From Flavilitoribacter nigricans DSM 23189 = NBRC 102662 (lineage in GTDB: Bacteria; Bacteroidota; Bacteroidia; Chitinophagales; Saprospiraceae): a stretch of DNA of 64,000 nt. Under the pieces are notes generated by a model that was given only the letters and a program-made list of their open reading frames with translations, was not told the DNA's origin and made no database searches. Made by a program: the position numbers and the translations under genes. The stretch covers positions 1 through 64,000 of the forward strand of contig NZ_PDUD01000054.1 in the NCBI RefSeq assembly GCF_002646595.1, given 5' to 3'. Position 1 is the first letter of the stretch. Each line of letters starts with the position of its first letter. Below, piece by piece: positions 10,301-18,027 of the stretch.

Positions 10301-10758
10301 TAGATATCCAGACGGTTATCGCCGTTTACATCGGCCATCGTAACGCCGGTTTTCCAGGGACCGGGAATACCCGAAGCACCGGAAATGGCCGTTACATCCC
10401 GGAACTGCATATTGCCCTGATTGATATACAGCTTGTTATTGGCCATATTGGAGGTGAAGTAAAGGTCGATCAGGCTATCGCCATTGAGGTCTCCAGCGGC
10501 AACTCCACCGCCGTTATAGAAATACTCGTACATCAGGATGTTGGTATTCAGTCCTTCGTCGAGGGTATTCTGAAAATCAACTCTGGTCTCTTGCGGAGTG
10601 AGCAGCGTAAATAAAGGAGGAGCGGATGGATCGGAAGGTGTGGTAGAATCGTCTTGTTCTACATCCCGGCAGGCGCCGAAGCAGACCAGGGCAAGCAATA
10701 GATAGAGGCCGCCCCTACCCCATCGGGTGAGTTCTAATGTTTTCCTTTGTAAGTTCAT
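7393..10758 (-). CDS. Large VCBS/FG-GAP repeat lipoprotein with ASPIC/UnbV domain
   Basis: About 1,121 residues from the ATG at 10758. An upstream in-frame TTG at 10779 overlaps a promoter -7 box and is not favoured. The N-terminus is a lipoprotein signal (core about 14-27, then FGACRD). Two sets of FG-GAP blades follow: about 60-530 and 680-1100, with repeated D.N.DG.PD motifs. Between them lies an ASPIC/UnbV domain (about 545-620; GIGAKVLAVYNGQ, HFGLGTTTTLDSLVVIWPSG). The family occurs next to SusC/SusD in many Bacteroidota; its function is not established. A calcium-stabilised surface propeller scaffold or ligand-binding protein is plausible. It lies 70 bases upstream of the haloperoxidase-like gene. 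Confidence 0.85.
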   Translation of the reverse strand: MNLQRKTLELTRWGRGGLYLLLALVCFGACRDVEQDDSTTPSDPSAPPLFTLLTPQETRVDFQNTLDEGLNTNILMYEYFYNGGGVAAGDLNGDSLIDLYFTSNMANNKLYINQGNMQFRDVTAISGASGIPGPWKTGVTMADVNGDNRLDIYISYSGALPNEKRQNQLFINQGVGTNGTPLFREMAEAYGLASAGYSNQAYFFDYDRDGDLDALLLNHNPKNLPVLNVSATKAVLQKDDPLQGVRLYKQQDGTFTDATVEVGISSSALTYGLGIGITDINEDGWPDFYISNDYAVPDYLYINNGDGTFTDKIKESMGQNSHFSMGNDVADINNDGLPDIVTLDMLPEDNYRQKLLLAPDNYAKFDLNEQSGFHRQYMRNMLQLNNGNGTFSEIGQMAGISNTDWSWAALLADYDNDGWKDLFITNGYLRDYTNLDFIKYMDDYVQSKGRLVRDDVLEIIGHMPASNVVNYIFSNQNGEGFTNRTANWGMDRPSNSNGAAYADLDNDGDLDLIVNNINQPAYIYRNDAGGQLNNNYLQVRLRGAGMNTQGIGAKVLAVYNGQRQKLEQYLSRGYLSSVSPVMHFGLGTTTTLDSLVVIWPSGKQQTLTDVRANQVIELSEGEATETWTPARKQSAIFTEVSSPVKHQEPTMQVRDFDRQPLLISELSYMGPFLLKEDLNGDDLPDIFIGGGRNQAASLYLQSGNGQFRPVDVPAFTADQAPVDAAAVAFDANGDGHPDLYVASGGYHDLDAQDEALQDRLYLNDGQGNFTRSADALPEMLVSKGTVLAKDINGDGHQDLFVGGRVIPGRYPETPASYLLINDGSGRFTDQTEALAPELSTLGMVTDAAWADLDQDGTEELLVVGEWMPLTVYRLTNGQLENSTLDFFNGEYRGWWNTITVDDLNGDQRADLVLGNIGTNTQFRVSSEEPAEIYFADFDDNGSVDPIFCFYIQGKSYPYVTRDEMLGQLSGLRSRYTTYKDYADLTIGDIFATEELRDAKRLEANRMETTLFLSGSGKFEPAALPVEAQFAPVYTVTVLDYNADGNKDLLLCGNNSHAKLRLGRFDANYGILLEGDGRGGFRYIDQQTSGFAIKGDVRSVVELDNTLLFGLSEGPVKAYRKN

Positions 10759-10776
10759 GTTTATCAGCACTTCGTG

Positions 10777-10784
10777 CAAAAGTA
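10777..10784 (-). promoter_or_regulatory. Bacteroidota -7 promoter box for the VCBS gene
   Basis: The minus strand reads TACTTTTG, a perfect match to the Bacteroidota -7 consensus TAnnTTTG, ending 18 bases before the ATG at 10758. A convincing -33 TTG at the usual spacing is not seen; the nearest TTTG is 14 bases upstream. Together with the hairpin immediately upstream, it suggests that this gene and those below it have their own transcript. Confidence 0.45.
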
Positions 10785-10786
10785 AG

Positions 10787-10820
10787 AAAATCTATCCCCA
10801 AATGTTCAGGGATAGATTTT
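10787..10820. terminator. Bidirectional rho-independent terminator-like hairpin
   Basis: A perfect 12-base-pair inverted repeat, AAAATCTATCCC (10787-10798) and GGGATAGATTTT (10809-10820), encloses a 10-base loop. Each strand ends the stem in TTTT. It lies in the gap between susD and the VCBS gene and would end the susCD transcript. Confidence 0.7.
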
Positions 10821-10864
10821 CCGGTATGACAGCTGTCAATAATTCAGCTTGTGGGATGAATTCG

Positions 10865-10898
10865 GTAGCGTGTAGCACATTGACGTCCTACACGCTAT
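10865..10898 (-). terminator. 3' hairpin directly after susD
   Basis: The arms TAGCGTGTAG (10866-10875) and CTACACGCTA (10888-10897) pair perfectly over 10 bases around a 12-base loop, 14 bases after the susD stop. No T-run follows on the minus strand, so it may be an mRNA 3'-end stabiliser rather than a terminator. The stronger hairpin at 10787-10820 lies 45 bases further on. Confidence 0.5.
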
Positions 10899-10911
10899 CC
10901 CACAAACTGTA

Positions 10912-12792
10912 TTAGTTGGCGTATCCAGGGTTCTGGACCAATAGCTCGTTACGTTGCATTTCGCCCCGATCGATGGGACGGAAATATAATTTATCTAACC
11001 ATACACGGGTTTCGTTCTCGGTGTTTTCCACCACCGTGTAGGTGTAATCGTAAACAGATTTATCATGACGATAAGGTACGTGCGGTGTGGCACCCGGCTT
11101 AAGTGAAGCGCGGATATCGATAGTCTGAATACCGCGTCCCAGCTCTTCACCGATCATCCAGCGACGACCGTCGTAGTACCGGTGCTCTTCGTATACCAGT
11201 TCGATCCGACGCTCATTGCGATAGCGTTCTCTGAGCGCATCGCCGGTATCATCGATCGCCGGCATACCTACGCGGTAGCGGATCCGGTTCAGCCAGTCAC
11301 GGGCTTCTGCTTCATCCCCCAGTTCAATGCTGGCTTCCACGTAGTTCAATACTACTTCCGTGTAGCGGATAAACGGCCAGGGAATAGTCTGAGCGGCAGA
11401 CTGGTTATCCGGCAGGGCCGGGTTCGGATCGATAAACTTCCGCACATAGTAGTGCGTACGGCTACCGTTCCAGTTCTCGATGGAAGATTCACGGGTATCG
11501 ACACCGTTGATGGTACCACCGTTTCCGTCATCGTAGTATCCCGTCTGGATCTGATCTACCGGATCGAGGCCGGCTACATCCGAAGGCCGTGGTTTCCAGG
11601 TAGCGCCGTCGTACATGATCGTCGCGTAGAAACGTGGGTCACGGTTGGCGTAAGGATCCGCAGCGTGGGTCGGGTTGCTCCAGTCGAAGGTACTTCCGTC
11701 CATCATTTCGTAATCGTCTACCAGCTGCTGGATCGGCGTATTACCGGCCCAGTTGTGGTAACCGTTAGGACCATTGTTGATACCCCAGTTGATACCACCC
11801 AGAGGCCAGTTGTTTTCCTGCGTATACAGCGCGGTGTGCGTACGTTGGAAGATCAGTTCCACCGCAGCCGCAGCATCGGCTACTGCACTTTCGCCACCGG
11901 CGGACAGTGCAATGTAGTTGTCCGTTCCTTCCTGAGCGGATACCGGCGCGGTCAGATCGAGTTTGTACCCCATTCCTTCGTCCAGTACTTCTTTGGCAGC
12001 ATTCTGAGCCGCCTGCCAGCGAGCGTTGCGATCACCACCCGGGTAAGCAACCAAAGACAGATCGCTGTAACCGGCCAGTACGGAAGAATTCGCCGTAGCG
12101 GTTGGTCCGTGGTGCAGATCACTGGCTGCATAGAGCAGCTGACGTGCTTTCAGCGCCTTGGCCGTCAAAGCAGAAGCACGGCCCGGAGTTTCGGGTTTGC
12201 CTTCCAGCAGACGAGCGGACTGATCCAGATCGCTGATAATGAAATTAACACACTCTTCGTAGGTATTTCTGGCGATGCTGTAATCTTCGCCCAAACCGTA
12301 AGTACGATCGATAATGGGTACACCACCGTACATTCTTACCAGATTGTGGTAGTAGTAAGCACGGAGGAAATACGCTTCACCCAGGAGGCGATCGCGCAGT
12401 TCGTCATTATCAAAAGTAGAGGTCGGCAGTCGTTCGATGGCGATGTTCGCCTGACGAATAGCCAGATACAATTCTCCCCACTGTGGGTGAACGCGCTGGT
12501 TACCCAGGTTGGAAGGGGAAATAGAACCTTCCGTGATTACGTCGATACCCCGTCCTGCGTGGGTAAACATGGCTTCATCCGTGACGGCTGCAAGGCCTTC
12601 TTCCTCGAAACCACCGTATCCCAGGTAGGAGTAGACGTTAAAGATAAAGGCTTCGGACAAGGGTCCGTCCGCCCAGGTAGCCTCACTCGATATCTTATCG
12701 AGCGGCTCCGTATTTAGGAAATCCTGATCACACGACAACGGAAGGATCGCGGCGAGCAAGATTAAAAGGTAAAATGATTTGTTTAGATTCAT
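10912..12792 (-). CDS. SusD/RagB-family nutrient-binding lipoprotein
   Basis: The 626-residue protein has a lipoprotein signal with lipobox LPLSC (Cys21) followed by DFLNTEPLDKISSEATW, the standard SusD N-terminus. The middle contains the helical TPR-like region (AYFLRAYYYHNLVRMYGGVP) and the C-terminus ends with the typical RNERRIELVYEEHRYYDGRRW segment. It should form the surface lid of the SusC barrel and bind the imported ligand, probably a glycan or peptide. It begins 11 bases after susC stops, so the two are one operon. The cognate ligand cannot be inferred from sequence. Confidence 0.95.
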   Translation of the reverse strand: MNLNKSFYLLILLAAILPLSCDQDFLNTEPLDKISSEATWADGPLSEAFIFNVYSYLGYGGFEEEGLAAVTDEAMFTHAGRGIDVITEGSISPSNLGNQRVHPQWGELYLAIRQANIAIERLPTSTFDNDELRDRLLGEAYFLRAYYYHNLVRMYGGVPIIDRTYGLGEDYSIARNTYEECVNFIISDLDQSARLLEGKPETPGRASALTAKALKARQLLYAASDLHHGPTATANSSVLAGYSDLSLVAYPGGDRNARWQAAQNAAKEVLDEGMGYKLDLTAPVSAQEGTDNYIALSAGGESAVADAAAAVELIFQRTHTALYTQENNWPLGGINWGINNGPNGYHNWAGNTPIQQLVDDYEMMDGSTFDWSNPTHAADPYANRDPRFYATIMYDGATWKPRPSDVAGLDPVDQIQTGYYDDGNGGTINGVDTRESSIENWNGSRTHYYVRKFIDPNPALPDNQSAAQTIPWPFIRYTEVVLNYVEASIELGDEAEARDWLNRIRYRVGMPAIDDTGDALRERYRNERRIELVYEEHRYYDGRRWMIGEELGRGIQTIDIRASLKPGATPHVPYRHDKSVYDYTYTVVENTENETRVWLDKLYFRPIDRGEMQRNELLVQNPGYAN

Positions 12793-12803
12793 TATGCTTC
12801 AAT

Positions 12804-15800
12804 TTAGAAAGTTAAACTAACGCCGGTGTTGATCACCTTGGTCTGTGGGTAGTACTGACCAGACTGGTTAACAGTTTCCGGGTCAAAGATCTCACTACCC
12901 AGTTCGCCGGCGATCGTGAACAGGTTGAGCGCATTTACGTAAAGACGCAGGCTGCCCAGGTTGATCTTGTCCAAAGTCGTACGTGGCAGGTTGTAACCCA
13001 GTTCGATGTTTTTCACGCGGATGTAATCCTTGTCAAACAGGTAGTAGGTGTTACCGCCGAAGCTACCGGTGAAGTACGTATCGTTCCGACTTGCCAAACG
13101 GGGGTGGATGCTGCTGGGAGCATCGATCCGCCAGCGATTTTCGTACTGGTAGTTCAGGTAGTTACCGATGTCACCGGACTCTGTCCGTACGAAAGTAGAA
13201 GCGCCCGTTGCACCCTGCAGCAGGATGGACAGGTCAAAATTCTTGTACGCCAAGTCGACAGTTGCACCGAAGTTGAAGGTCGGTGTGATGCTTTCGTTCA
13301 GACGAATGCGGTCATCAGCGTCAATAACGCCGTTACCGTCGGTGTCTACGAATTTCATATCACCCGGGATCAACTGACCGGTCACCTGGCTGTAATCGAT
13401 GGTGTTGGCATCAATCGCTGCCTGATCGAGGAATACCCCGTCATACTGATAAACGAGGAAAGAACCAATTGGTTTACCTTCCTGGCGCTGATAATCCGGA
13501 GCACCGGGGATCTCGTCCATAAATACAACTTCGTTCTGAGCGTAGCCACCGTTGATACCCGCTCTGAATTGCAGTCCGGAACCGGCCTGACCGTTGTAAC
13601 CCAGTGCGAATTCGTAACCTTTGTTATCTACTTTACCCGCATTTACCGGAGGCAACAGGCTGTTGATACCGGAAGAAGAAGGTGTAGAACCGGTCAATTG
13701 GATCAGGATCTGATCCCGGCGGTTATAGAAATATTCGAAAGTGAAGTCAATCTTGTTGTTGAACAGGGTTGCGTCCAAACCGAAGTTCCAGTTTTTAGCT
13801 CTCTCCCAGGTAAAGTCGGGGTTAGCCAGTACCGTTTCACGCAGCGTAGTTACCACCTGACCGTCGATCGGGTATTCCCCGAATCCGTAAGTAGACAGGT
13901 AAGCGTATTCCTGCAGCTGGTTGCCGAAGAATACCTGGTCATTACCCATCTCTCCGTAAGAACCACGCAGTTTCAGATAATCGACAAAAGAAACGTTGAA
14001 GAAATCTTCGTTGGAAACGTTCCATCCCAGCAATAATCCCGGGAAGAAACCAAAGCGGCTGTCTTCGGGGAAGATGTAGGAACCGTCGTAACGCCAGATG
14101 AATTCTGCCAGATATTTCTCACGGAAGTCATACTGCACCCGACCGTAGTATCCCAGGCGAGCTCTTTCGTAGCCGCTACCACCGGTATTTTGCTGGAGGG
14201 AACCACCGGCAAACAACTGGTCAACTGCAGCGGAGATATAGTTTCTTCTGAACGCGAAGAATCCGGAGCCCTGGAAGGTCTCGCGGGTAACACCCGCCAG
14301 GATATTCAGCGAGTTGTCGCCGAACTTGCGCTCGTAGCTCAACAGAGCGGTCAGGTTGGTGTTCAGCTCTTTGCTGTAACCTTCAGATAAACGTGGATCA
14401 CTGAAGTTAGAACGGATGTTGCCCGTCAGTTTGGGAGTTACCCCGTCGGCTTCGTAAGACACGCGGTCCCAGGAGTACAGGATCCAGGGCGTTTCCCAAC
14501 GCTTGTTGGTTTCGCTTCTGGTATCCACGGATCCGTTCAGGGTCAGTTTCAGTCCTTCCACCCATGGGTTGGTCAGGGTAATACCACCGTTCACCTGAAT
14601 GTAATCTCTCGGGTTTTCCTGATAACCGGTTGCATTGGTCGTAATCACGTACGGGTTCTGACCGTTCTCGATATCCGGACCGGGCAGACCGTTCGGCCAT
14701 ACTTCGGGTTCCGTCGGACGACCCCGCATCAACATCCGGAAGATCGATCCGGCGGATTGCGTCGGGAAGTTCCGGTCTTCACGGCGGGCGGCTAGGCCCA
14801 GATCCGCGCTGATGTAGTCATTGACCTTGGCATCCAGGTTTACCCGGAAGTTGTATTGCTTATAGAAGGTAGCGGATTCGTGGTAGATGGCGTCCTGGTT
14901 GATGTAACCCAGAGAAGCCAGGTAGCGGATGTTCTCCGTACCACCGTTGATCTGCATGTTGTAGCGAGACTGCGGAGACCAGGGTTTCAGAGCGTCACCG
15001 AACCAGTCGGTGTCGGGGAATCCCCAGGGATCCTCACCGGTGCCGTGCTTTCTTACGGCCTCCGGGCTGTAGTTTGCGTTGATGGTACCTACACCGGCAG
15101 TCGGTGAATCATAAGTACCGGTAGTCTGGATAGCATCCCAGGCTGCACCCCATTCGTTCACCGGAATGGTCTGATAGATCGGCAGTTCGTTCATGATCGT
15201 GGCGTATTCTACGGCACTGGACATGTTCGGTACCACCGTCGGCGTAGACCAACCCTGGTTGAAATCAAAAGTGATGCTCGGCTTACCCGTCTTACCACGC
15301 TTGGTGGTGATCAGGATAGCACCGTTGGCCGCCCGTGCACCGTAGATGGCTGCGGATGCGTCCTTCAATACGGAAATGGACTCGATGTCCTGCGGGCTCA
15401 AACGGCCCAGGCCACCGGCCCGGTCGGGAATACCGTCGATTACGATCAGCGGGCTACTGTTACCGAGGGTGTTCGTACCCCGGATTGAGATGTTCGCACC
15501 GTCATAACCCGGCTCACCGCCCGTCTGGATCACAACCAGACCGGGAAGGCGTCCCGCCAGAGAGTTGGAAATATCTACGGCCGGGGACTGCTTGAGTTCT
15601 TCCCCTTCGACCCCGACAACGGCGCCGGTTACCGTAACTTTTTTCTGTTTTCCGTAAGCTACTACTACGACTTCATCCAGTACCTGGCCACTTTCCAGGC
15701 CAATATTGATCGTACTTTCCGAACCAACAGAAACTTCCTGGGAGCTGTATCCCGTGTAAGAAAAGATCAGAACATCTCCTTCGCTGGCTTCAATCGAATA

Positions 15801-15992
15801 GTTACCGTCAAAATCGGTGATCGTACCTGTCGTTGTCCCCTTGACAATAACATTCGCCCCGATTAGCGGCTCATCTGTACTGGCATCAGTCATCTGACCG
15901 GTAATGGTCTTCTGAGCCAGCATGGTCATCGAGCAGAGCAGGAACATGCCTACCGACAACGACCATTTAAATAAGTGTCTCCTTTTCATCAT
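12804..15992 (-). CDS. SusC/RagA-family TonB-dependent outer-membrane transporter
   Basis: About 1,062 residues from the ATG at 15992. The reading frame is open upstream to a GTG at 16043, but MMKRRHLFKWSL is followed by a good signal peptide (ending MLAQ), so 15992 or 15989 is the likely start. A carboxypeptidase-like regulatory domain comes next (KTITGQMTDASTDEPLIGANV), then the TonB-box region (DEVVVVAYGKQKK), the plug with the SusC signature (SVLKDASAAIYGARAANG) and a 22-strand barrel ending in Phe (TGVSLTF). It imports a SusD-bound ligand using TonB energy. It heads the minus-strand locus. Confidence 0.95.
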   Translation of the reverse strand: MMKRRHLFKWSLSVGMFLLCSMTMLAQKTITGQMTDASTDEPLIGANVIVKGTTTGTITDFDGNYSIEASEGDVLIFSYTGYSSQEVSVGSESTINIGLESGQVLDEVVVVAYGKQKKVTVTGAVVGVEGEELKQSPAVDISNSLAGRLPGLVVIQTGGEPGYDGANISIRGTNTLGNSSPLIVIDGIPDRAGGLGRLSPQDIESISVLKDASAAIYGARAANGAILITTKRGKTGKPSITFDFNQGWSTPTVVPNMSSAVEYATIMNELPIYQTIPVNEWGAAWDAIQTTGTYDSPTAGVGTINANYSPEAVRKHGTGEDPWGFPDTDWFGDALKPWSPQSRYNMQINGGTENIRYLASLGYINQDAIYHESATFYKQYNFRVNLDAKVNDYISADLGLAARREDRNFPTQSAGSIFRMLMRGRPTEPEVWPNGLPGPDIENGQNPYVITTNATGYQENPRDYIQVNGGITLTNPWVEGLKLTLNGSVDTRSETNKRWETPWILYSWDRVSYEADGVTPKLTGNIRSNFSDPRLSEGYSKELNTNLTALLSYERKFGDNSLNILAGVTRETFQGSGFFAFRRNYISAAVDQLFAGGSLQQNTGGSGYERARLGYYGRVQYDFREKYLAEFIWRYDGSYIFPEDSRFGFFPGLLLGWNVSNEDFFNVSFVDYLKLRGSYGEMGNDQVFFGNQLQEYAYLSTYGFGEYPIDGQVVTTLRETVLANPDFTWERAKNWNFGLDATLFNNKIDFTFEYFYNRRDQILIQLTGSTPSSSGINSLLPPVNAGKVDNKGYEFALGYNGQAGSGLQFRAGINGGYAQNEVVFMDEIPGAPDYQRQEGKPIGSFLVYQYDGVFLDQAAIDANTIDYSQVTGQLIPGDMKFVDTDGNGVIDADDRIRLNESITPTFNFGATVDLAYKNFDLSILLQGATGASTFVRTESGDIGNYLNYQYENRWRIDAPSSIHPRLASRNDTYFTGSFGGNTYYLFDKDYIRVKNIELGYNLPRTTLDKINLGSLRLYVNALNLFTIAGELGSEIFDPETVNQSGQYYPQTKVINTGVSLTF

Positions 15993-16587
15993 AAATCCTA
16001 AAGTTTTTCGTATTGTCAATTTGTAAATACCACATAAAATCACACTCTAATGCAAGAGCGTTAGTTCTCAATTTTATTGATGGCAAAGCGCAAATTTGGT
16101 GATTAGAAAAACTATCCCGATCCTGGGATATGCTCAGTGCGAGCGTGTTTTGGGATCTGTAAGGCTTTTAAAAATATTCGGATCAGGCTGGCGTAATGCA
16201 ATGCTTCTAACCATACTCTATTGGTATTTGGAGTATTTTAATGGTTATAGTTGGTATAACTTTGTTGTTAAAGCGGCAGGTAAAAGTAGGCTGATTTCAA
16301 CTAATTACCAAAACAAATTTACAAAAAATCACCTTTTCCAAATTTTATACCATATCTGGAAATTCAAATTGCGCCGCAGTAAGAACCGTCCGTATTGTTA
16401 GATCAATATCCACAGCCGGCCGGCCACTTTACAGCTCATTGACGATCAGTACTTTCCCGGAGTTCCGGCCCGGCCCGGAGAGGAGTAGTTGGCTATCGAC
16501 ACCGCCTTCCAGCCGGGCAGCAGTGAATCCCCTGTTTTTTCATCTGATGAAGTTAGCGATATTTGCAGTCGAACCAATTCCGGCCAC
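15993..16587. other. Divergent intergenic region between susC and the deacetylase-like gene
   Basis: No credible gene is seen here. A 101-codon plus-strand frame at 16096-16401 has no recognisable motif. The region is AT-rich in its middle part, consistent with regulatory DNA for the two divergent genes. It holds the promoter-like pair at 16314-16342 on the minus strand and isolated TAnnTTTG matches on the plus strand, for example TAACTTTG at 16257-16264. Further sites cannot be supported by eye. Confidence 0.5.
16314..16342 (-). promoter_or_regulatory. Candidate susC promoter
   Basis: The minus strand carries TTTG (16342-16339), a 17-base spacer, then TAAATTTG (16321-16314), matching the -33/-7 pattern of Bacteroidota promoters (TTG and TAnnTTTG). 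The transcript would have a leader of roughly 315 bases before the susC ATG. The spacing is at the short end of the known range, so this is a candidate only. Confidence 0.35.
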
Positions 16588-17940
16588 ATGCGTACGCTGG
16601 TCATCCATACCGGATCGGAACATCCGGCATTACAGTATACCCTGGACTTCATCCGGCAGCATCCGCTGACCCGAGAGGCCGGTTGGCTCGTCGCCCGCGA
16701 ACCGGGGACCGACGCCAGCGAGATCCAGCTTTTTTACGGTGCGCCCCTCCCGGAAAACGATGATCACTTTTTCATTCCCGCGCAGGGCCTGTGTTTCGGC
16801 GAACCATCCGTCACACGGCCCCTGTTTGCCAATCCCTATTCTTTTCAGGATATTTCGGTATTCAGCGTGGAAGACTACCGGCAGGATAACTCCCGGCCCC
16901 TGCTGCAAGGGAACCATTTCCAGTTCGATCTGCTGGAAATGATCTTTTTTCACATCAGTCGTTACGAAGAGGTTTTTGCCACTGCCGGGCAGCTCAATTC
17001 CTCCGGTTGGCTCGCGGAAGAACAGCACTTTCTGATCCGGCATCAACTCCAGCGACAGCCCGTAGTAGATTGCCTCCTGGCCTGTTTCTGGAGCGCAATT
17101 CAGGGACAGCCGGTCCACTTACCGACTACCTATTCGCTCTCCCACGATATTGACTTTTTATATCGCTACCCCACCACTGTAAAATTACTGCGGGCACTGG
17201 CAGGAGCATTCGTCCGCGGCGAAGGCGTAAGCGGGCTGCGTTATCACTGGCAGCGCTACCGGGCGATCCGCCGGAATCAACAGCCCGATCCCTACGATTG
17301 TTTCGACTGGCTGCTTGCTCCCGGAACGGGTTGGGATAAAAAGACCCTCTATCTCATGGCCGGCGGCGAGACCCCCTACGATAATCACTATCGGATCGAT
17401 GATCCCCGGATCCGATCGCTGATCGGGCTGGCCCGGAACAGAGATTACCAACTGGGGCTGCACCCCAGCTACAATGCCGCTTTCAAGCCGGCCTTATTCC
17501 GGGAGGAGCAGGCAAAGCTCGAGCAGGTATACGGTAAATCTGTCCATAACAATCGCCAGCACTGGCTTCGCTGGGATTGGCCAACCACACCGTATATATA
17601 TGGTCTACAGCATATCCGGGAAGATGCTTCCATGGGCTACCGCCATCACCTGGGTTTTCGCGCGGGTACCGGATTCCCCTACCGGCTTTACGATTACCAG
17701 TCGCAAAAGGCCTTCGACTGGCGGGAACGCCCGCTGGCCTTAATGGATAGTGCCGCCCTGCACGAAGCTGACCATACCGGCATTGACCCGGTTGCGCTGC
17801 TAAATGATTTCCTGCAGCAAAATACCGGCAACAGTCACATTTCGATCAATTTCCACAATAGCAACTTTGATCCAGCCCTTCCCCACGGCCAGGCTTTAGC
17901 CGACTTTTACCGCCGAACCATCCTGCATCTTGCGGGCTAA
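16588..17940 (+). CDS. Polysaccharide-deacetylase-family (NodB-like) protein
   Basis: About 450 residues from the ATG at 16588; the frame is open upstream to a TTG at 16489 but the extension looks non-coding. The N-terminal half (MRTLVIHTGSEHPAL...) is an uncharacterised domain found in Bacteroidota deacetylase-like proteins. The C-terminal half has NodB-like motifs: SLSHDIDF (motif 1 Asp pair), GLHPSYNA (motif 2 region) and DSAALHEADHTG. No signal peptide is visible, so it may act in the cytoplasm. A sugar N- or O-deacetylase is the best guess, but a full metal triad is not clear. It precedes the PorU2-like gene by 87 bases in the same direction. Confidence 0.65.
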   Translation: MRTLVIHTGSEHPALQYTLDFIRQHPLTREAGWLVAREPGTDASEIQLFYGAPLPENDDHFFIPAQGLCFGEPSVTRPLFANPYSFQDISVFSVEDYRQDNSRPLLQGNHFQFDLLEMIFFHISRYEEVFATAGQLNSSGWLAEEQHFLIRHQLQRQPVVDCLLACFWSAIQGQPVHLPTTYSLSHDIDFLYRYPTTVKLLRALAGAFVRGEGVSGLRYHWQRYRAIRRNQQPDPYDCFDWLLAPGTGWDKKTLYLMAGGETPYDNHYRIDDPRIRSLIGLARNRDYQLGLHPSYNAAFKPALFREEQAKLEQVYGKSVHNNRQHWLRWDWPTTPYIYGLQHIREDASMGYRHHLGFRAGTGFPYRLYDYQSQKAFDWRERPLALMDSAALHEADHTGIDPVALLNDFLQQNTGNSHISINFHNSNFDPALPHGQALADFYRRTILHLAG

Positions 17941-17973
17941 TTCCGTGGGGATGCATCTTATTGGCTAAATTGC

Positions 17974-17981
17974 TATTTTTG
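17974..17981 (+). promoter_or_regulatory. -7 promoter box upstream of the PorU2-like gene
   Basis: TATTTTTG matches TAnnTTTG and lies 46 bases before the ATG at 18028. A TTG at 17961-17963 is too close to be a normal -33 element, so only the -7 box is supported. Confidence 0.35.
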
Positions 17982-18027
17982 TCAGATCAACCAGAGGAAA
18001 CTTTCGCTCCCAAAATGCGCTGATCCC

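Noticed and set aside
11182-12717. Long plus-strand frame (511 codons) opposite susD
   Set aside because: It lies fully antisense to the well-supported SusD gene, shows no protein-family motif and has repetitive low-information composition expected of the reverse frame of GC-rich coding DNA.
16096-16401. 101-codon plus-strand frame in the susC upstream region
   Set aside because: AT-rich, without motif or plausible start context; overlaps candidate regulatory sequence. Treated as non-coding.
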